Shown here in pieces: positions 9,794 through 18,485 of a DNA stretch of 64,000 nt. The DNA is from Deltaproteobacteria bacterium. Lineage in GTDB: Bacteria; Desulfobacterota; Desulfobulbia; Desulfobulbales; Desulfurivibrionaceae. Position 1 is the first letter of the stretch. Every line of letters starts with the position of its first letter. The position numbers and the translations under genes are program-made. The notes under the pieces were generated by a model. That model was not told the DNA's origin and ran no database searches. It saw nothing but the letters and a program-made list of their open reading frames with translations. The DNA lies in assembly GCA_013349285.1 (NCBI GenBank), contig DUZU01000003.1:1-64000 (forward strand), written 5' to 3'.

Positions 9794-10156
9794 TCAGACC
9801 GTCAGCCACTTATTAATACGGCTGACCAACTTCTGAACATGACAGGTTTTGGAGATGAAGTCGTCGACGCCACGATGAAAGCCGTGTCCGACTATGGAGT
9901 CAAAGGGATGGCCGGAATAGATAATTACCTTAACGCCGGGCCGGATGGCCTTAAAGGCCTGCAAGGCCGTAACGCCGTCAGGATCGGATTCGCTGATATC
10001 ACAAAGGACCAAATCGAAATCATTGCCAAGAAAAGAAGAGATGGCCTTGCAGCCGCTTTCCGCTGCAGTTACCTCATAACCTTGTTTTTCAAAAAAATAA
10101 GCCGTCTTTTTTATGGTCAGGGGATCATCATCAAAAACCATTATTTGTTTGCGCAT
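9794..10156 (-). CDS. Single-domain response regulator (CheY-like receiver)
   Basis: A 120-aa stand-alone receiver. The acidic Mg2+ cluster VFDDDP is at residues 8-12, the phospho-acceptor Asp is in LVLCDISES, the switch Ser in VIIYSGH, and the conserved Lys in FISKTCH. No output domain is present, so it either shuttles phosphate or acts by protein contact. It lies 55 bp upstream of the soluble hybrid kinase on the same strand, and that kinase is the obvious partner. The ATG at 10156 is preceded by a purine-rich GGGGGATAGGTGA stretch. The conserved residues needed for phosphorylation are all present. Confidence 0.88.
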   Translation of the reverse strand: MRKQIMVFDDDPLTIKKTAYFFEKQGYEVTAAESGCKAISSFLGNDFDLVLCDISESDPDGVTALQAFKAIRPGVKVIIYSGHPFDSIVGHGFHRGVDDFISKTCHVQKLVSRINKWLTV

Positions 10157-10291
10157 AATCAGTCACCTATCCCCCTCCAAAAGATAGATAAGAGCAAAAG
10201 CCCCGCCTACTCAGCTCAAGACCTTCGCCCCAAGACTTATCTGTCCCCTCCTTTCTTTGAAAAAAATTCCCATAACCGATGAAACGCTGTT

Positions 10292-10849
10292 TCAATCCCA
10301 ATTACTTACATGCATGGCAGCACCATGCATGGCAACACTCAAGGAGTATCTGGTTCCCCAGCCGAACGCACTGTGTACAGAGAGATTTCCATCCAACAAC
10401 CTGGCCAGCTCCCGCACGTAGAACAGTTCCGACTTTTTTTCTCTCTGGTCGACATAATCACCATGCTGCCTGCTCGGAATAAAAATTTCGTCAAGCTCTT
10501 CCGGCAACATCCCGATGCTGGTGTCGGTAACGGTAATATTAAGCACGCATCCGCCCTCGACATCATGGCCGCCAGGGGCCACCCGAATGGTAACGCCGCC
10601 GACATCCAGAGAACTAAGGCTGTGATTAACAAGGCCCAGCACAATTTTTTTCAGGATGGCCGGATCTCCGCTTAAATGGCGCGGCGTGTCCTGGGAGACG
10701 GAAATATCACCATAAAATTGTCTGGCCTGGACCATGGACCCGACATCAATGGCGATTTCCGCCATCAACCGACGCAGGTCAAAATTGGTGACCTTTACCC
10801 CTTGTGAGACAACTCCCAAAGACGCTTTTTTCTGCTCTGTAAGTCTCAT
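10292..10849 (-). CDS. Isolated, degenerate histidine-kinase ATPase domain
   Basis: A 185-aa protein that is only a GHKL (HATPase_c) domain. The N box survives as LGLVNHSLSSLD and the G1 region as DTSIGMLPEELDEIF, where the usual DxGxG is altered (Ser for the first Gly). The G2 box is lost: where GLGL is expected there is SELFYVREL, before a well conserved LLDGNLSVHSAFGWGT tail. There is no HisKA domain and no acceptor His. It therefore probably binds ATP poorly or not at all and may act as a partner or decoy for kinases. GGAGGG lies 4 nt before the ATG. At its end, CATGCATGGCA occurs twice and gives the C-terminal MHGAAMH. It lies between the PAS-LuxR gene and the receiver, all on the minus strand. 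Confidence 0.72.
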   Translation of the reverse strand: MRLTEQKKASLGVVSQGVKVTNFDLRRLMAEIAIDVGSMVQARQFYGDISVSQDTPRHLSGDPAILKKIVLGLVNHSLSSLDVGGVTIRVAPGGHDVEGGCVLNITVTDTSIGMLPEELDEIFIPSRQHGDYVDQREKKSELFYVRELARLLDGNLSVHSAFGWGTRYSLSVAMHGAAMHVSNWD

Positions 10850-11037
10850 GGGACCCTCCGTTAACTGAACCTGACAGTTTCCCCCTCATGTCAGCACCGC
10901 AAACCGCTCAGCCCATGATTAAAAAATTAATATAACCTGGTTCGTTTTCTTGCCTTAAAGATGGATAACAAAATTATGATGGCAGGATTACCTGCAAAGG
11001 AAAAGCGGTATATTTGGGTATGTTATGGGTATAAAAA

Positions 11038-12066
11038 CTATCCATTATGGCAGGAAAGCAGGTAGGTTCTAAGGTTAACTTTTTTGTTGGCGATACCACA
11101 TTTTTTACGAATATTTTTCCGATGAATTTCGATGGTGCCGGAAGCAAGATTAACCAGTTCGGCGATCTCTTTTGAACTCTTGCCCTCCTTTACCAAATTG
11201 GCCACCTGCAGCTCTGCCGGAGTAAGAGATAGTTCCATGGCAAAGAGAGTGCGGCTGAAAGGAGAAACAATCTCACTGAGGTTAGCGGCCAGAAGCTGCA
11301 GAATAGCGCTCTGACCATCATTAAGGCCGCTTTTCCGCAATTTGTGCAGAGATGGTTCGATAAGCTGTTTTACCTGGGAGACGATCTGATTCTGCACCTC
11401 CCTCTTCTCTTCCTCCTGCTTCCTCAGCAACACCTTCAAAACCACATTGATCTCTTCGAGATTGGCCTTTTCCTTGGCCAACAGAACTTCGCTGGCCCGC
11501 AACGCCTCTTCGGCCTGCCTGCGCTCCTCGATCTGCCAGGTAAGCTTCCGATTGGCTTCGACAAGTTCGGCATGGGTTTTCTCAAGAGCCGCCTCGGCCT
11601 GTTTCCGTTCGGAAATATCCCGATGGATCCCGACAAAGCCGAAAACCGCACCATCGGCGCCCACCACCCTGGTCCCCAAGGTCTCGGCCGAAAAGACGGA
11701 CCCATCCTTGCGGCGGTAACGCATCTCAAAAACCTCGCCCACGTCGTTGGCGGCATCAATCCGGTAACGGCTTAGCCCCTGGGCCTCATAATCTTTCTTA
11801 TCGGCATAGAGTTGACAGGCGTCTTTCCCCAATAACTCATCGGCGGTATATCCCCACAGTTTGGTCACCGCCGGGTTGATCAACACAATCCGGCGATGTT
11901 TATCTACACAGATGACCGCATCGGAGATCGAATTAAAAATAGCTTCAAAATGAGCCTGCGCCACTGAATCGCGGGAGGCAAACGGAGCAAACCAATCCCG
12001 GCCCGACTCTGTCGGACCGGCTGAATCACCCGGAACTTCGCTGGAATAAACCTGGGTCATAACCAA
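11038..12066 (-). CDS. PAS-domain LuxR-type transcriptional regulator
   Basis: A 342-aa regulator. A PAS domain occupies about residues 35-155 (FEAIFNSISDAVICVDKHRRIVLIN, then RYRRKDGSVFSAE and VGIHRDIS at its end). A long coiled coil follows (155-225). The C-terminal 65 residues are a LuxR-type helix-turn-helix (LTPAELQVANLVKEGKSSKEIAELV, then GTIEIHRKNIRKKCGI). It is a cytoplasmic DNA-binding protein whose PAS domain presumably controls oligomerisation or activation. It heads the minus-strand block that also holds the degenerate ATPase domain, the receiver and the soluble hybrid kinase, so it may be that pathway's transcriptional output, although it has no receiver domain itself. It is divergent from the ZIP transporter, with 313 bp between. 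Confidence 0.88.
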   Translation of the reverse strand: MVMTQVYSSEVPGDSAGPTESGRDWFAPFASRDSVAQAHFEAIFNSISDAVICVDKHRRIVLINPAVTKLWGYTADELLGKDACQLYADKKDYEAQGLSRYRIDAANDVGEVFEMRYRRKDGSVFSAETLGTRVVGADGAVFGFVGIHRDISERKQAEAALEKTHAELVEANRKLTWQIEERRQAEEALRASEVLLAKEKANLEEINVVLKVLLRKQEEEKREVQNQIVSQVKQLIEPSLHKLRKSGLNDGQSAILQLLAANLSEIVSPFSRTLFAMELSLTPAELQVANLVKEGKSSKEIAELVNLASGTIEIHRKNIRKKCGIANKKVNLRTYLLSCHNG

Positions 12067-12379
12067 TTATCCACAATCCTCATAACAACATTATCGGGGA
12101 TCAACACGGGATACGGCGCAACTTTCATCGCACATTTTAGATTATCAGAAGAAAGCCGCCATTACAAAGAGATAATAAAAAAACATTCCGACAGCCTCCC
12201 CAACTAGCAGCACCCAGCCGCGCAGAACGACTCCACCATCATTTTATGACCATGAATCGGACAGATTAAAACTATGCCGCAGGCGGCCCCCTGTGATATA
12301 AATAAAATCAATCCGCGACATTAGACTCACATTGTTCAACAGCCAACCCCGTTGCTCGCTTGCTTGCCGGAGGCATTTT
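12067..12379. other. Intergenic region between divergent genes
   Basis: 313 bp separating the minus-strand PAS-LuxR gene from the plus-strand ZIP transporter. It must contain promoters for both, but I could not pick hexamers with confidence. I saw no RNA gene, terminator or strong inverted repeat. Confidence 0.5.
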
Positions 12380-13195
12380 ATGACCGACTTCTTCCTACAA
12401 TCCAGCCCGATCATCCAGGCCTTGATCGCCACCACTTTCACCTGGCTCGTGACTGCGGCCGGCGCCTCGCTTGTTTTCACGACCAAAACCGTCAATCAAA
12501 AATTTATGGATGCCATGCTGGGCTTTGCCGCCGGGGTGATGATCGCGGCAAGCTTCTGGTCCCTGCTCGCCCCAGGCATCGACATGGCGGAACAGATGGG
12601 CCTTACCCCCTGGCTGACCGCGGCGATCGGCTTTATGGGCGGTGGAATCTTCATGCGGGTGATCGACAATTACCTGCCCCATCTGCACCCCGGCCTGGCG
12701 ATCAACAAAAGTGAAGGGGTCAAGACCGGTTGGCAACGCAGCACCTTACTGGTGCTCGCCATCACTCTCCATAATATTCCCGAAGGGTTGGCCGTGGGGG
12801 TAGCCTTCGGCGCGGTGGCGGCGGACTTGCCTTCCGCCACCATGGGCGGCGCCATCGCCCTGGCCCTGGGCATCGGCCTGCAGAATTTCCCGGAAGGAAC
12901 CGCGGTGGCCCTCCCCCTGCGCCGGGAAGGGATGAACCGCCGACAATGCTTTGCCCTGGGTCAGGCCTCGGGCATGGTTGAACCCTTAGCCGGGGTGGCC
13001 GGTGCATATTTCGTCTTATCCATGCAGTCAATCCTGCCCTACGCCCTATGTTTTGCGGCAGGAGCAATGATTTTCGTGGTCATCGAAGAACTGATTCCGG
13101 AATCCCAGCAGAATCAGAAGAATATCGATCTGGTAACCATGGCAACCCTGGCCGGTTTTACGGTAATGATGATTCTGGACGTGGCGTTGGCTTAA
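12380..13195 (+). CDS. ZIP-family divalent metal transporter
   Basis: A 271-aa inner-membrane permease of the ZupT/GufA branch of ZIP transporters, with about eight transmembrane helices. The paired metal-binding motifs of helices 4 and 5 are intact: HNIPEGLAVGVAFG and QNFPEGTAVALP, and EELIPES follows near the end. These proteins move Zn2+ or other divalent cations into the cytoplasm. The ATG at 12380 is chosen because GGAGG lies 6 nt upstream; the track start 48 bp earlier adds a Cys/Arg-rich segment with no support. It ends 3 bp from the stop codon of the convergent hybrid kinase. No regulatory metal box was recognised. Confidence 0.92.
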   Translation: MTDFFLQSSPIIQALIATTFTWLVTAAGASLVFTTKTVNQKFMDAMLGFAAGVMIAASFWSLLAPGIDMAEQMGLTPWLTAAIGFMGGGIFMRVIDNYLPHLHPGLAINKSEGVKTGWQRSTLLVLAITLHNIPEGLAVGVAFGAVAADLPSATMGGAIALALGIGLQNFPEGTAVALPLRREGMNRRQCFALGQASGMVEPLAGVAGAYFVLSMQSILPYALCFAAGAMIFVVIEELIPESQQNQKNIDLVTMATLAGFTVMMILDVALA

Positions 13196-13198
13196 AAT

Positions 13199-16100
13199 TC
13201 AAGTCAACAATGGCTGAAGAGCTTCGCCAAGAGCGTCAACCTTCTTCTTCAGTACCACGGCAACATCCTGGTCACCGGCCCTGACCTGAAGCTTCTCTAA
13301 CCCCTCGGCCATGGTGGCCAACTGATCCAGACCCATAACCCGAAGAGAGCCTTTGATAGTATGCGCCGCGATGCTCACCGCGGTCATATCCCCAACCTCA
13401 AGGGCCTCTCTGCCGACGATCAATTGTTCGGCCAAAGATTGCTTGGCCACTAAAATCAACTTGTCTATTTTCTCATCATCCATCTTATATCGGTTACGGA
13501 TAAAGCCCCGGATACACTCATAATCAACAGTTGCGCAACCTGAAAAATTTTGGTCGGAGTATACGCCCCTGCTTTTTGCTGCGGCCTGATCTTCCGCCCG
13601 GACATATTCCGCCAACAGTTTAAAGACCTGTTCTGGATAAAACGGCTTTGAGATATAGTCATTCATGCCGACCGCAACACATTTATCCCGGTCACCACTC
13701 ATGGCATGTGCCGTCATGGCGATTATCGGAACATGATCATACTTTTTCTCCTGGCGAATCATTCTGGTCGCCTCGAAACCATCCATCTCCGGCATCTGCA
13801 CATCCATGAACACCAGATCAAAACTTTCGTTCATCTTCTCCAAGGCTTCCCGTCCATCATTGGCCACCTCGACGGCAACGCCACCGTCTTCCAGCACCTC
13901 CTTGGCCAACATCTGGTTAAACGGATTATCCTCAACCAAAAGCACCCGACACCCCTTAAATAACACCGGAGGTTTTTCAGCCTCCTCGGCCGCCTCTTTC
14001 GCGCCGCCCGACTCCGGGTTCAACACCGATCTGATATTATCGAACAAAATCGCCTGATTCACCGGCTTATGCAAGAAGGCGCTCACCCCAACCTGTCGAG
14101 CCCGATACTCTTCAAACTCTTTGCCGAAACCGGTCAAAATTATAATCGGGGTATCGGCCAGCGCCAGGTCGGCTTTTATCTTTTGGGTGGTACAGATGCC
14201 GTCATGCTCCGGCATCAACAGATCCAGAATCACCAGATCATAAAAAACAGACTGGGCGGCCCTTTCCTGCAACAACTTCAACGCCTCACTGGGCAGAGTT
14301 ACCGAATCCACCTCGAAACCGCTTAACTCCAACATCTCCTGCAGCAGGTTCACCAGGGCGATATCATCATCCACCACCAGTACTTTTTTCCCTGAAAACT
14401 CCCCGGTTCGAGAGTAATAATTCTCCATGGGCTGAGCCCCGAAGGGAACGATAAATGAAAAAACACTGCCCTTGCCCGGCCTGCTTTCAACTTTAATATC
14501 ATCCCCCCCCATCATCCCGACCAACTTCCGGCAGATGGAAAGGCCGAGCCCTGTCCCGCCATAGGCCCTGGTTATGGAATCATCAGCTTGAATAAAGGGG
14601 CTGAAAATATTTTCTATCTTATCCTGCTTGATCCCGATCCCGGTATCACTCACGGCAAATTGCAGCATAACCCGGCCCGAGGATTTGCCCTGATTGGTTA
14701 TATCCAGAGAAACCTCGCCCTGCTCGGTAAACTTAATCGCATTGCTGAGCAGGTTGGTGAGGATCTGCCCGAGACGGAGCGGATCGCCGGTTAACCGATC
14801 CGGCACGTCGCTCAAGGAATCAACGGCTAAATGCAAACCCTTCTCCTTGGCCTTGACCTTGAACATATCCACAATATTAGAGAGGATGTCATGCAGACTG
14901 AAATCAATCTCTTCGATAATCAGCTTGTTGGATTCGATTTTTGAAAAATCAAGAATATCGTTGATAAGCGCGAGCAACGAATTACTCGAAGCCTTAACAA
15001 CCTCCAGATACTCCTTGACCTTGGGCGAAATCGCCCGCTGCAGCGCCAGGCTGGTCATGCCGATGATCGCATTCATCGGGGTTCTGATCTCGTGACTCAT
15101 GTTGGCCAAAAAGGCGCTCTTTGCCCGATTGGCCGACTCGGCCGCCTCTTTGGCGAACTGAAGGTCCTCGGCGGCCTGCTTTGCCAAGCTCACATCATGA
15201 AAGGTCTGCATGGCCCCGATGATCCTGCCGTCGAGATTAAACAACGGCGCGGCCGAATAAAAAAGCCACCTCCCTTTTTCGCCAAAATCCGGGAAAAATA
15301 ACTCCCCTTCATAAACTCCTTCCTGAATCGTGGATTTAAGCAGATCCCAGCCACAGACCGCACGGATGGCCTCATCATCAAGGCTATCCAGCAGACAATC
15401 AGCCAGGGTAAGCTTGCTTTCGGCGTAAAATGCCTGCCATTGATTTCTGGTGCCGATCATCTCGGCGGCCGCAAGACCTGTCAACTTTTCACAAGCCTTG
15501 TTCCAGAAGATGACGGAATGATTGTTGTCGATCACAAAGGTGGGAATGGAACTTCCCTCGACTATCTGGGACAGTTTTTTCTCATTTTCCCGCAGAGATC
15601 TTTCAAGCAGGGCACGTTCGTTGATCTCGGCAAGAAGCTCGCCATGTTCTCGGGCAAGGGTTAATTCGATCTTTTGCAACAAAAACCACAACAGGACGAA
15701 CAAAACCCCGCCGACCAGGATCGCACTCACCATGTTACGCACAAACAGCGTCCGCATGGTTGCCAGTTTGCCCGTAATATTGTGCAGAACAACGATTTCC
15801 CCCAATTCCTGACCGGCGACATCCTTTAACGGGAGAAAACTTCCCCGATAGAACTGATCCTCCAGGGGCAGGTCAAAGAAAAACAACTTATGGGCATTAA
15901 TGTCGTACTGATGACTATGGCCCATGAGTTGCTTTAATATTTGGCCAGGAACCCCGGCCAGGGAATAATCGAAAACTACATAATCATCAAAAGCATCCCA
16001 ATCCCCGGAACGGCCCAACATGGCCAAACCTTCTTCCCACTTGGCTTGATCCAGAAATTTTTTATTGATGGCAAACAAAACTTCGGCGCCCAGGGCTGTT

Positions 16101-16660
16101 TTAAGTTTCGGACAGAGATAGTCCAACTCCTCGCCCAACTCCAGATAACCTGCCAACCGACCATTTATCAGCCAGGGCACCACCACTCGCAGGGTAAAGG
16201 TGCCGAAGGGCCCGAGCTCCATGCCATAAGAAGTTTTTTGCCCGGCCGCTGCCTCCTGCATCGTATAGCGGTCGATCTCATCGCCAAAGCGGGGGGGATT
16301 ATGGACCCGTAAAAAATTAACGCTGTCCAGGTCATGGAAATAAAAATGGGTGACCCGGAATTTTTCCTTGATTCCATTAAAGATCGGAGTGCTGTGGCGC
16401 AACAGCGCTTGCCGGTCCCGGGCCAGCCAGGCCGCCTGCAACGCTTTATCCTCCTCCAAAAAGTGGATAAGCCCGACCAGCACCCGGCTTTCTTTTTCCA
16501 GCTCCCGCTGAAAGATCTGCTCCACCCCCTTGACCCGGGCCAGAACCTCTTCATCCAATATTTTTCCTAAACCATGCTGGCTAATAACAAGAGAGACGAC
16601 CAGCAACATGGCCAAAGCTATGACCAGTGAGATAAGTATCGGTTTTTTTACTGATTTCAT
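13199..16660 (-). CDS. Large membrane hybrid kinase with two receivers and HPt (BarA-like)
   Basis: An 1153-aa phosphorelay protein. The first membrane segment is at residues 7-27 and the second near 308-330, enclosing a large periplasmic Cache-type sensor containing FYFHDLDSVNFLRVHNPPRFG and SYGMELGPFGTFTLRVVVP; this resembles the double-Cache type 3 group, judged by eye. Then come a PAS domain (about 370-480), HisKA with His in NMSHEIRTPMN, HATPase (DTGIGI, GGTGLGLSI), receiver 1 (Asp in LVILDLLMPEHDG), receiver 2 (Asp in LVFMDVQMPEMDG) and a C-terminal HPt domain with His in AAHTIKGSLRVMG. All relay residues are present, so it can pass phosphate from His to Asp to His and on to an external receiver. 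It is monocistronic. Confidence 0.93.
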   Translation of the reverse strand: MKSVKKPILISLVIALAMLLVVSLVISQHGLGKILDEEVLARVKGVEQIFQRELEKESRVLVGLIHFLEEDKALQAAWLARDRQALLRHSTPIFNGIKEKFRVTHFYFHDLDSVNFLRVHNPPRFGDEIDRYTMQEAAAGQKTSYGMELGPFGTFTLRVVVPWLINGRLAGYLELGEELDYLCPKLKTALGAEVLFAINKKFLDQAKWEEGLAMLGRSGDWDAFDDYVVFDYSLAGVPGQILKQLMGHSHQYDINAHKLFFFDLPLEDQFYRGSFLPLKDVAGQELGEIVVLHNITGKLATMRTLFVRNMVSAILVGGVLFVLLWFLLQKIELTLAREHGELLAEINERALLERSLRENEKKLSQIVEGSSIPTFVIDNNHSVIFWNKACEKLTGLAAAEMIGTRNQWQAFYAESKLTLADCLLDSLDDEAIRAVCGWDLLKSTIQEGVYEGELFFPDFGEKGRWLFYSAAPLFNLDGRIIGAMQTFHDVSLAKQAAEDLQFAKEAAESANRAKSAFLANMSHEIRTPMNAIIGMTSLALQRAISPKVKEYLEVVKASSNSLLALINDILDFSKIESNKLIIEEIDFSLHDILSNIVDMFKVKAKEKGLHLAVDSLSDVPDRLTGDPLRLGQILTNLLSNAIKFTEQGEVSLDITNQGKSSGRVMLQFAVSDTGIGIKQDKIENIFSPFIQADDSITRAYGGTGLGLSICRKLVGMMGGDDIKVESRPGKGSVFSFIVPFGAQPMENYYSRTGEFSGKKVLVVDDDIALVNLLQEMLELSGFEVDSVTLPSEALKLLQERAAQSVFYDLVILDLLMPEHDGICTTQKIKADLALADTPIIILTGFGKEFEEYRARQVGVSAFLHKPVNQAILFDNIRSVLNPESGGAKEAAEEAEKPPVLFKGCRVLLVEDNPFNQMLAKEVLEDGGVAVEVANDGREALEKMNESFDLVFMDVQMPEMDGFEATRMIRQEKKYDHVPIIAMTAHAMSGDRDKCVAVGMNDYISKPFYPEQVFKLLAEYVRAEDQAAAKSRGVYSDQNFSGCATVDYECIRGFIRNRYKMDDEKIDKLILVAKQSLAEQLIVGREALEVGDMTAVSIAAHTIKGSLRVMGLDQLATMAEGLEKLQVRAGDQDVAVVLKKKVDALGEALQPLLT

Positions 16661-16954
16661 ATTGATAACAGCTTAGGCCTTACATATTGTAAAAGGGAGC
16701 GACATTGTCAGCCGTCGATAATTTCAGATAAAGAACATGCTTACAAGAGACATCAATCTCGGCATTATACCTAATCATTACATTGAGAATATCACATCGG
16801 CTCATCTTTCCAAAAGCGAAACTTGACCAATTACTATTAAAAAAAACTCGGCGGCAAATCTAGTTGAGTTCCGCCGGGGCCGCACACTGTACGCAGCCAA
16901 ACTCAAGCTTGATGTTTCATTTTTTTTCCGGTTGACAGTCAATAAAAAAACATA

Positions 16955-16988
16955 CAAAAAAAGCCCCGAAACCAAAAGGTCCCGAGGC
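16955..16988 (-). terminator. Rho-independent terminator downstream of tusA
   Basis: Read on the minus strand: GCCTCGGGACC, a TTTT loop, GGTTTCGGGGC (11 bp including G-U pairs), followed by eight T residues. It lies 34 bp after the stop codon of the TusA-like gene and before the BarA-like kinase, so it separates the two transcripts. The rest of the 362-bp gap (16661-17022) shows nothing else I can identify. Confidence 0.85.
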
Positions 16989-17022
16989 GCCATAGACTTG
17001 TCAGAGCAAAACGGATTAACGA

Positions 17023-17265
17023 CTAGCCCTTTTTTATGTAAAACCTGAAAAAACCTGCATCTTCCTTGTCACCGAGAAAGGTATGCCCGGCTCGCTGACA
17101 CCATCCCGGCAAATCGTTTTTCGAGCCGGGGTCTGTTCCTAAAATTTCCAGAATCTGGCCCGAGTTGATCGACTCTATCGCTTTCTTGGTTCGCAACAGG
17201 GGCATGGGACAACTCAAGCCTTTAGCATCGAGGGTTTGATCCGGTTTTATGTTGTCTAACTCCAT
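17023..17265 (-). CDS. TusA-family sulfurtransferase / sulfur carrier
   Basis: An 80-aa protein with the TusA fold signature: LDAKGLSCPMPLLRTKKAI holds the CPxP motif whose Cys (about residue 18) carries persulfide sulfur. TusA-like proteins deliver sulfur for tRNA thiolation, molybdenum cofactor or dissimilatory sulfur metabolism. The C-terminal half contains a second Cys (LPGWCQRAGHTFLG), a pattern common in stand-alone TusA-like proteins of sulfur-metabolising bacteria. The ATG at 17265 is preferred to the track start at 17298 because GGAGGAG sits just upstream of it. It is a single-gene unit with its own terminator. No tus or dsr partner lies nearby, so the pathway cannot be assigned. Confidence 0.9.
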   Translation of the reverse strand: MELDNIKPDQTLDAKGLSCPMPLLRTKKAIESINSGQILEILGTDPGSKNDLPGWCQRAGHTFLGDKEDAGFFRFYIKKG

Positions 17266-17347
17266 TGGGCTCCTCCTTTTTTTTTGCAGGGTGAACAAGA
17301 GTCGGGCTTAAAATACTACAATGAAAAAAACTCCCACTCCAAAATCA

Positions 17348-17950
17348 TTACTTTAGCGAATCATTATCCTTCAACCCCGGATAAAGCCTGTTAACGCAAT
17401 CGGGACAGATACTGTGGGTAAATTCCGCCTCGGAATGATCGCGAATATATTCTTCAATCTGGCTCCAGTAGCCCTGGTCATCCCTGATTTTTTTACAGGA
17501 AGAGCAGATCGGGAGAAAACCGCTGAGAATTTTCACCTCGGCCTGGGCCTTTTGCAACTCTTGGGTGCGTTCCCGGACCATCGCTTCCAGTTGTTCCCGG
17601 TGCCGTTGAATCTCAATATGCACCTTGCGTGAGCGATTAAAATAGATACTGAAGGCAAAAATCACGATAAAGGTCGCGGTATTTATCGCCCCGCTAAAAG
17701 GGGCCAAGGCCTGCCAGACCGAAGTCATCCCCTCCATCAGCATAGCCTGTTTGACCAGATGCCCCACGGAACGGGAAAAGGCAAACATCACAAAAGACAA
17801 GGTCATGAGAAACAAATAAAAGCGGAAGGTATCATCGGCTTTTTTCCGCATCCACCTGAAGGCATACTGACTGCACTTAAGGGCGAGCAGAACAATAAGA
17901 ACGGAACCCAAGATATCAATCCATACCACCGGCTGCCAGCTGACTATCAT
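17348..17950 (-). CDS. Three-helix membrane protein with coiled coil and C-terminal four-Cys domain
   Basis: A 200-aa protein of unnamed function. Transmembrane helices lie at about 6-25, 42-62 and 84-104. A charged coiled coil of the kind that precedes kinase or PAS modules (HREQLEAMVRERTQELQKA) leads to a C-terminal domain of about 50 residues: LPICSSCKKIRDDQGYW, then EAEFTHSICPDCV. The two CxxC pairs look like a zinc or iron site. I know this tail from the ends of many delta-proteobacterial signalling proteins, but not a function for it. The start is the ATG at 17950, which overlaps the upstream stop as ATGA and has GGGAGG upstream; the track start at 17965 lies inside the neighbour. A protein with the same layout occurs at 25319-25849. 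Confidence 0.75.
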   Translation of the reverse strand: MIVSWQPVVWIDILGSVLIVLLALKCSQYAFRWMRKKADDTFRFYLFLMTLSFVMFAFSRSVGHLVKQAMLMEGMTSVWQALAPFSGAINTATFIVIFAFSIYFNRSRKVHIEIQRHREQLEAMVRERTQELQKAQAEVKILSGFLPICSSCKKIRDDQGYWSQIEEYIRDHSEAEFTHSICPDCVNRLYPGLKDNDSLK

Positions 17951-18414
17951 TTGTTGGCCTCCCATCGACGCAAGGCGAGCAACAAGAACAAAAAGGCCGG
18001 AACAAGGAGAAGATGATCAAGACGGGTCAAATAAAAGAATAGATCAAAAGTGTTGGCAAGATGATAACCCGAGACATTACCATCCACCTTGACGAATTTA
18101 TGGTCGACGACAAACTCACGCAGCAGGTGGCCGACAAAGGTCTGCAAATTCCAGCCCAACAGCAACCAGAGGAAAATCTTGAATTCCTTCCAGCCGGGCT
18201 CGACCAAGTTATGGTGGCGGATCCGGACCAGAATCGTGATCATGGCTACAACAAAAAGAATATGCCCGATCTGATGCGAGACCAACCCCTCGGCGCCGCC
18301 GTGCGACTGAACCGCCCATATCGGGGAAGGGATAACCAATAGCAAGCCGACCAGCCAGACAACCGCAACAAAAACCCTTCTTAACGGCATAACCTGCATT
18401 TTATGTTTCAACAT
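17947..18414 (-). CDS. His-rich small membrane protein, unrecognised
   Basis: A 155-aa membrane protein with about four hydrophobic segments: an N-terminal signal or anchor (VFVAVVWLVGLLLVIP), then GHILFVVAMITILV, FKIFLWLLLGWNLQTFVGHLL, and LDHLLLVPAFLFLLLAL. Many His residues sit near membrane borders (SHQIGHIL, RIRHHN, FVGHLL, RLDHLL), which could bind haem or a metal, although this is only a suggestion. GAGGGG precedes the ATG at 18414. Its stop overlaps the start of the four-Cys-domain protein by ATGA, so the two are translationally coupled and probably work together. I do not recognise a family. Confidence 0.75.
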   Translation of the reverse strand: MLKHKMQVMPLRRVFVAVVWLVGLLLVIPSPIWAVQSHGGAEGLVSHQIGHILFVVAMITILVRIRHHNLVEPGWKEFKIFLWLLLGWNLQTFVGHLLREFVVDHKFVKVDGNVSGYHLANTFDLFFYLTRLDHLLLVPAFLFLLLALRRWEANK

Positions 18415-18485
18415 AAAACCCCTCTAACCATCATAGCCTTTATCATACCAGAAAAACAGTCCGCCTTCCTAGCTAAATCATGATT

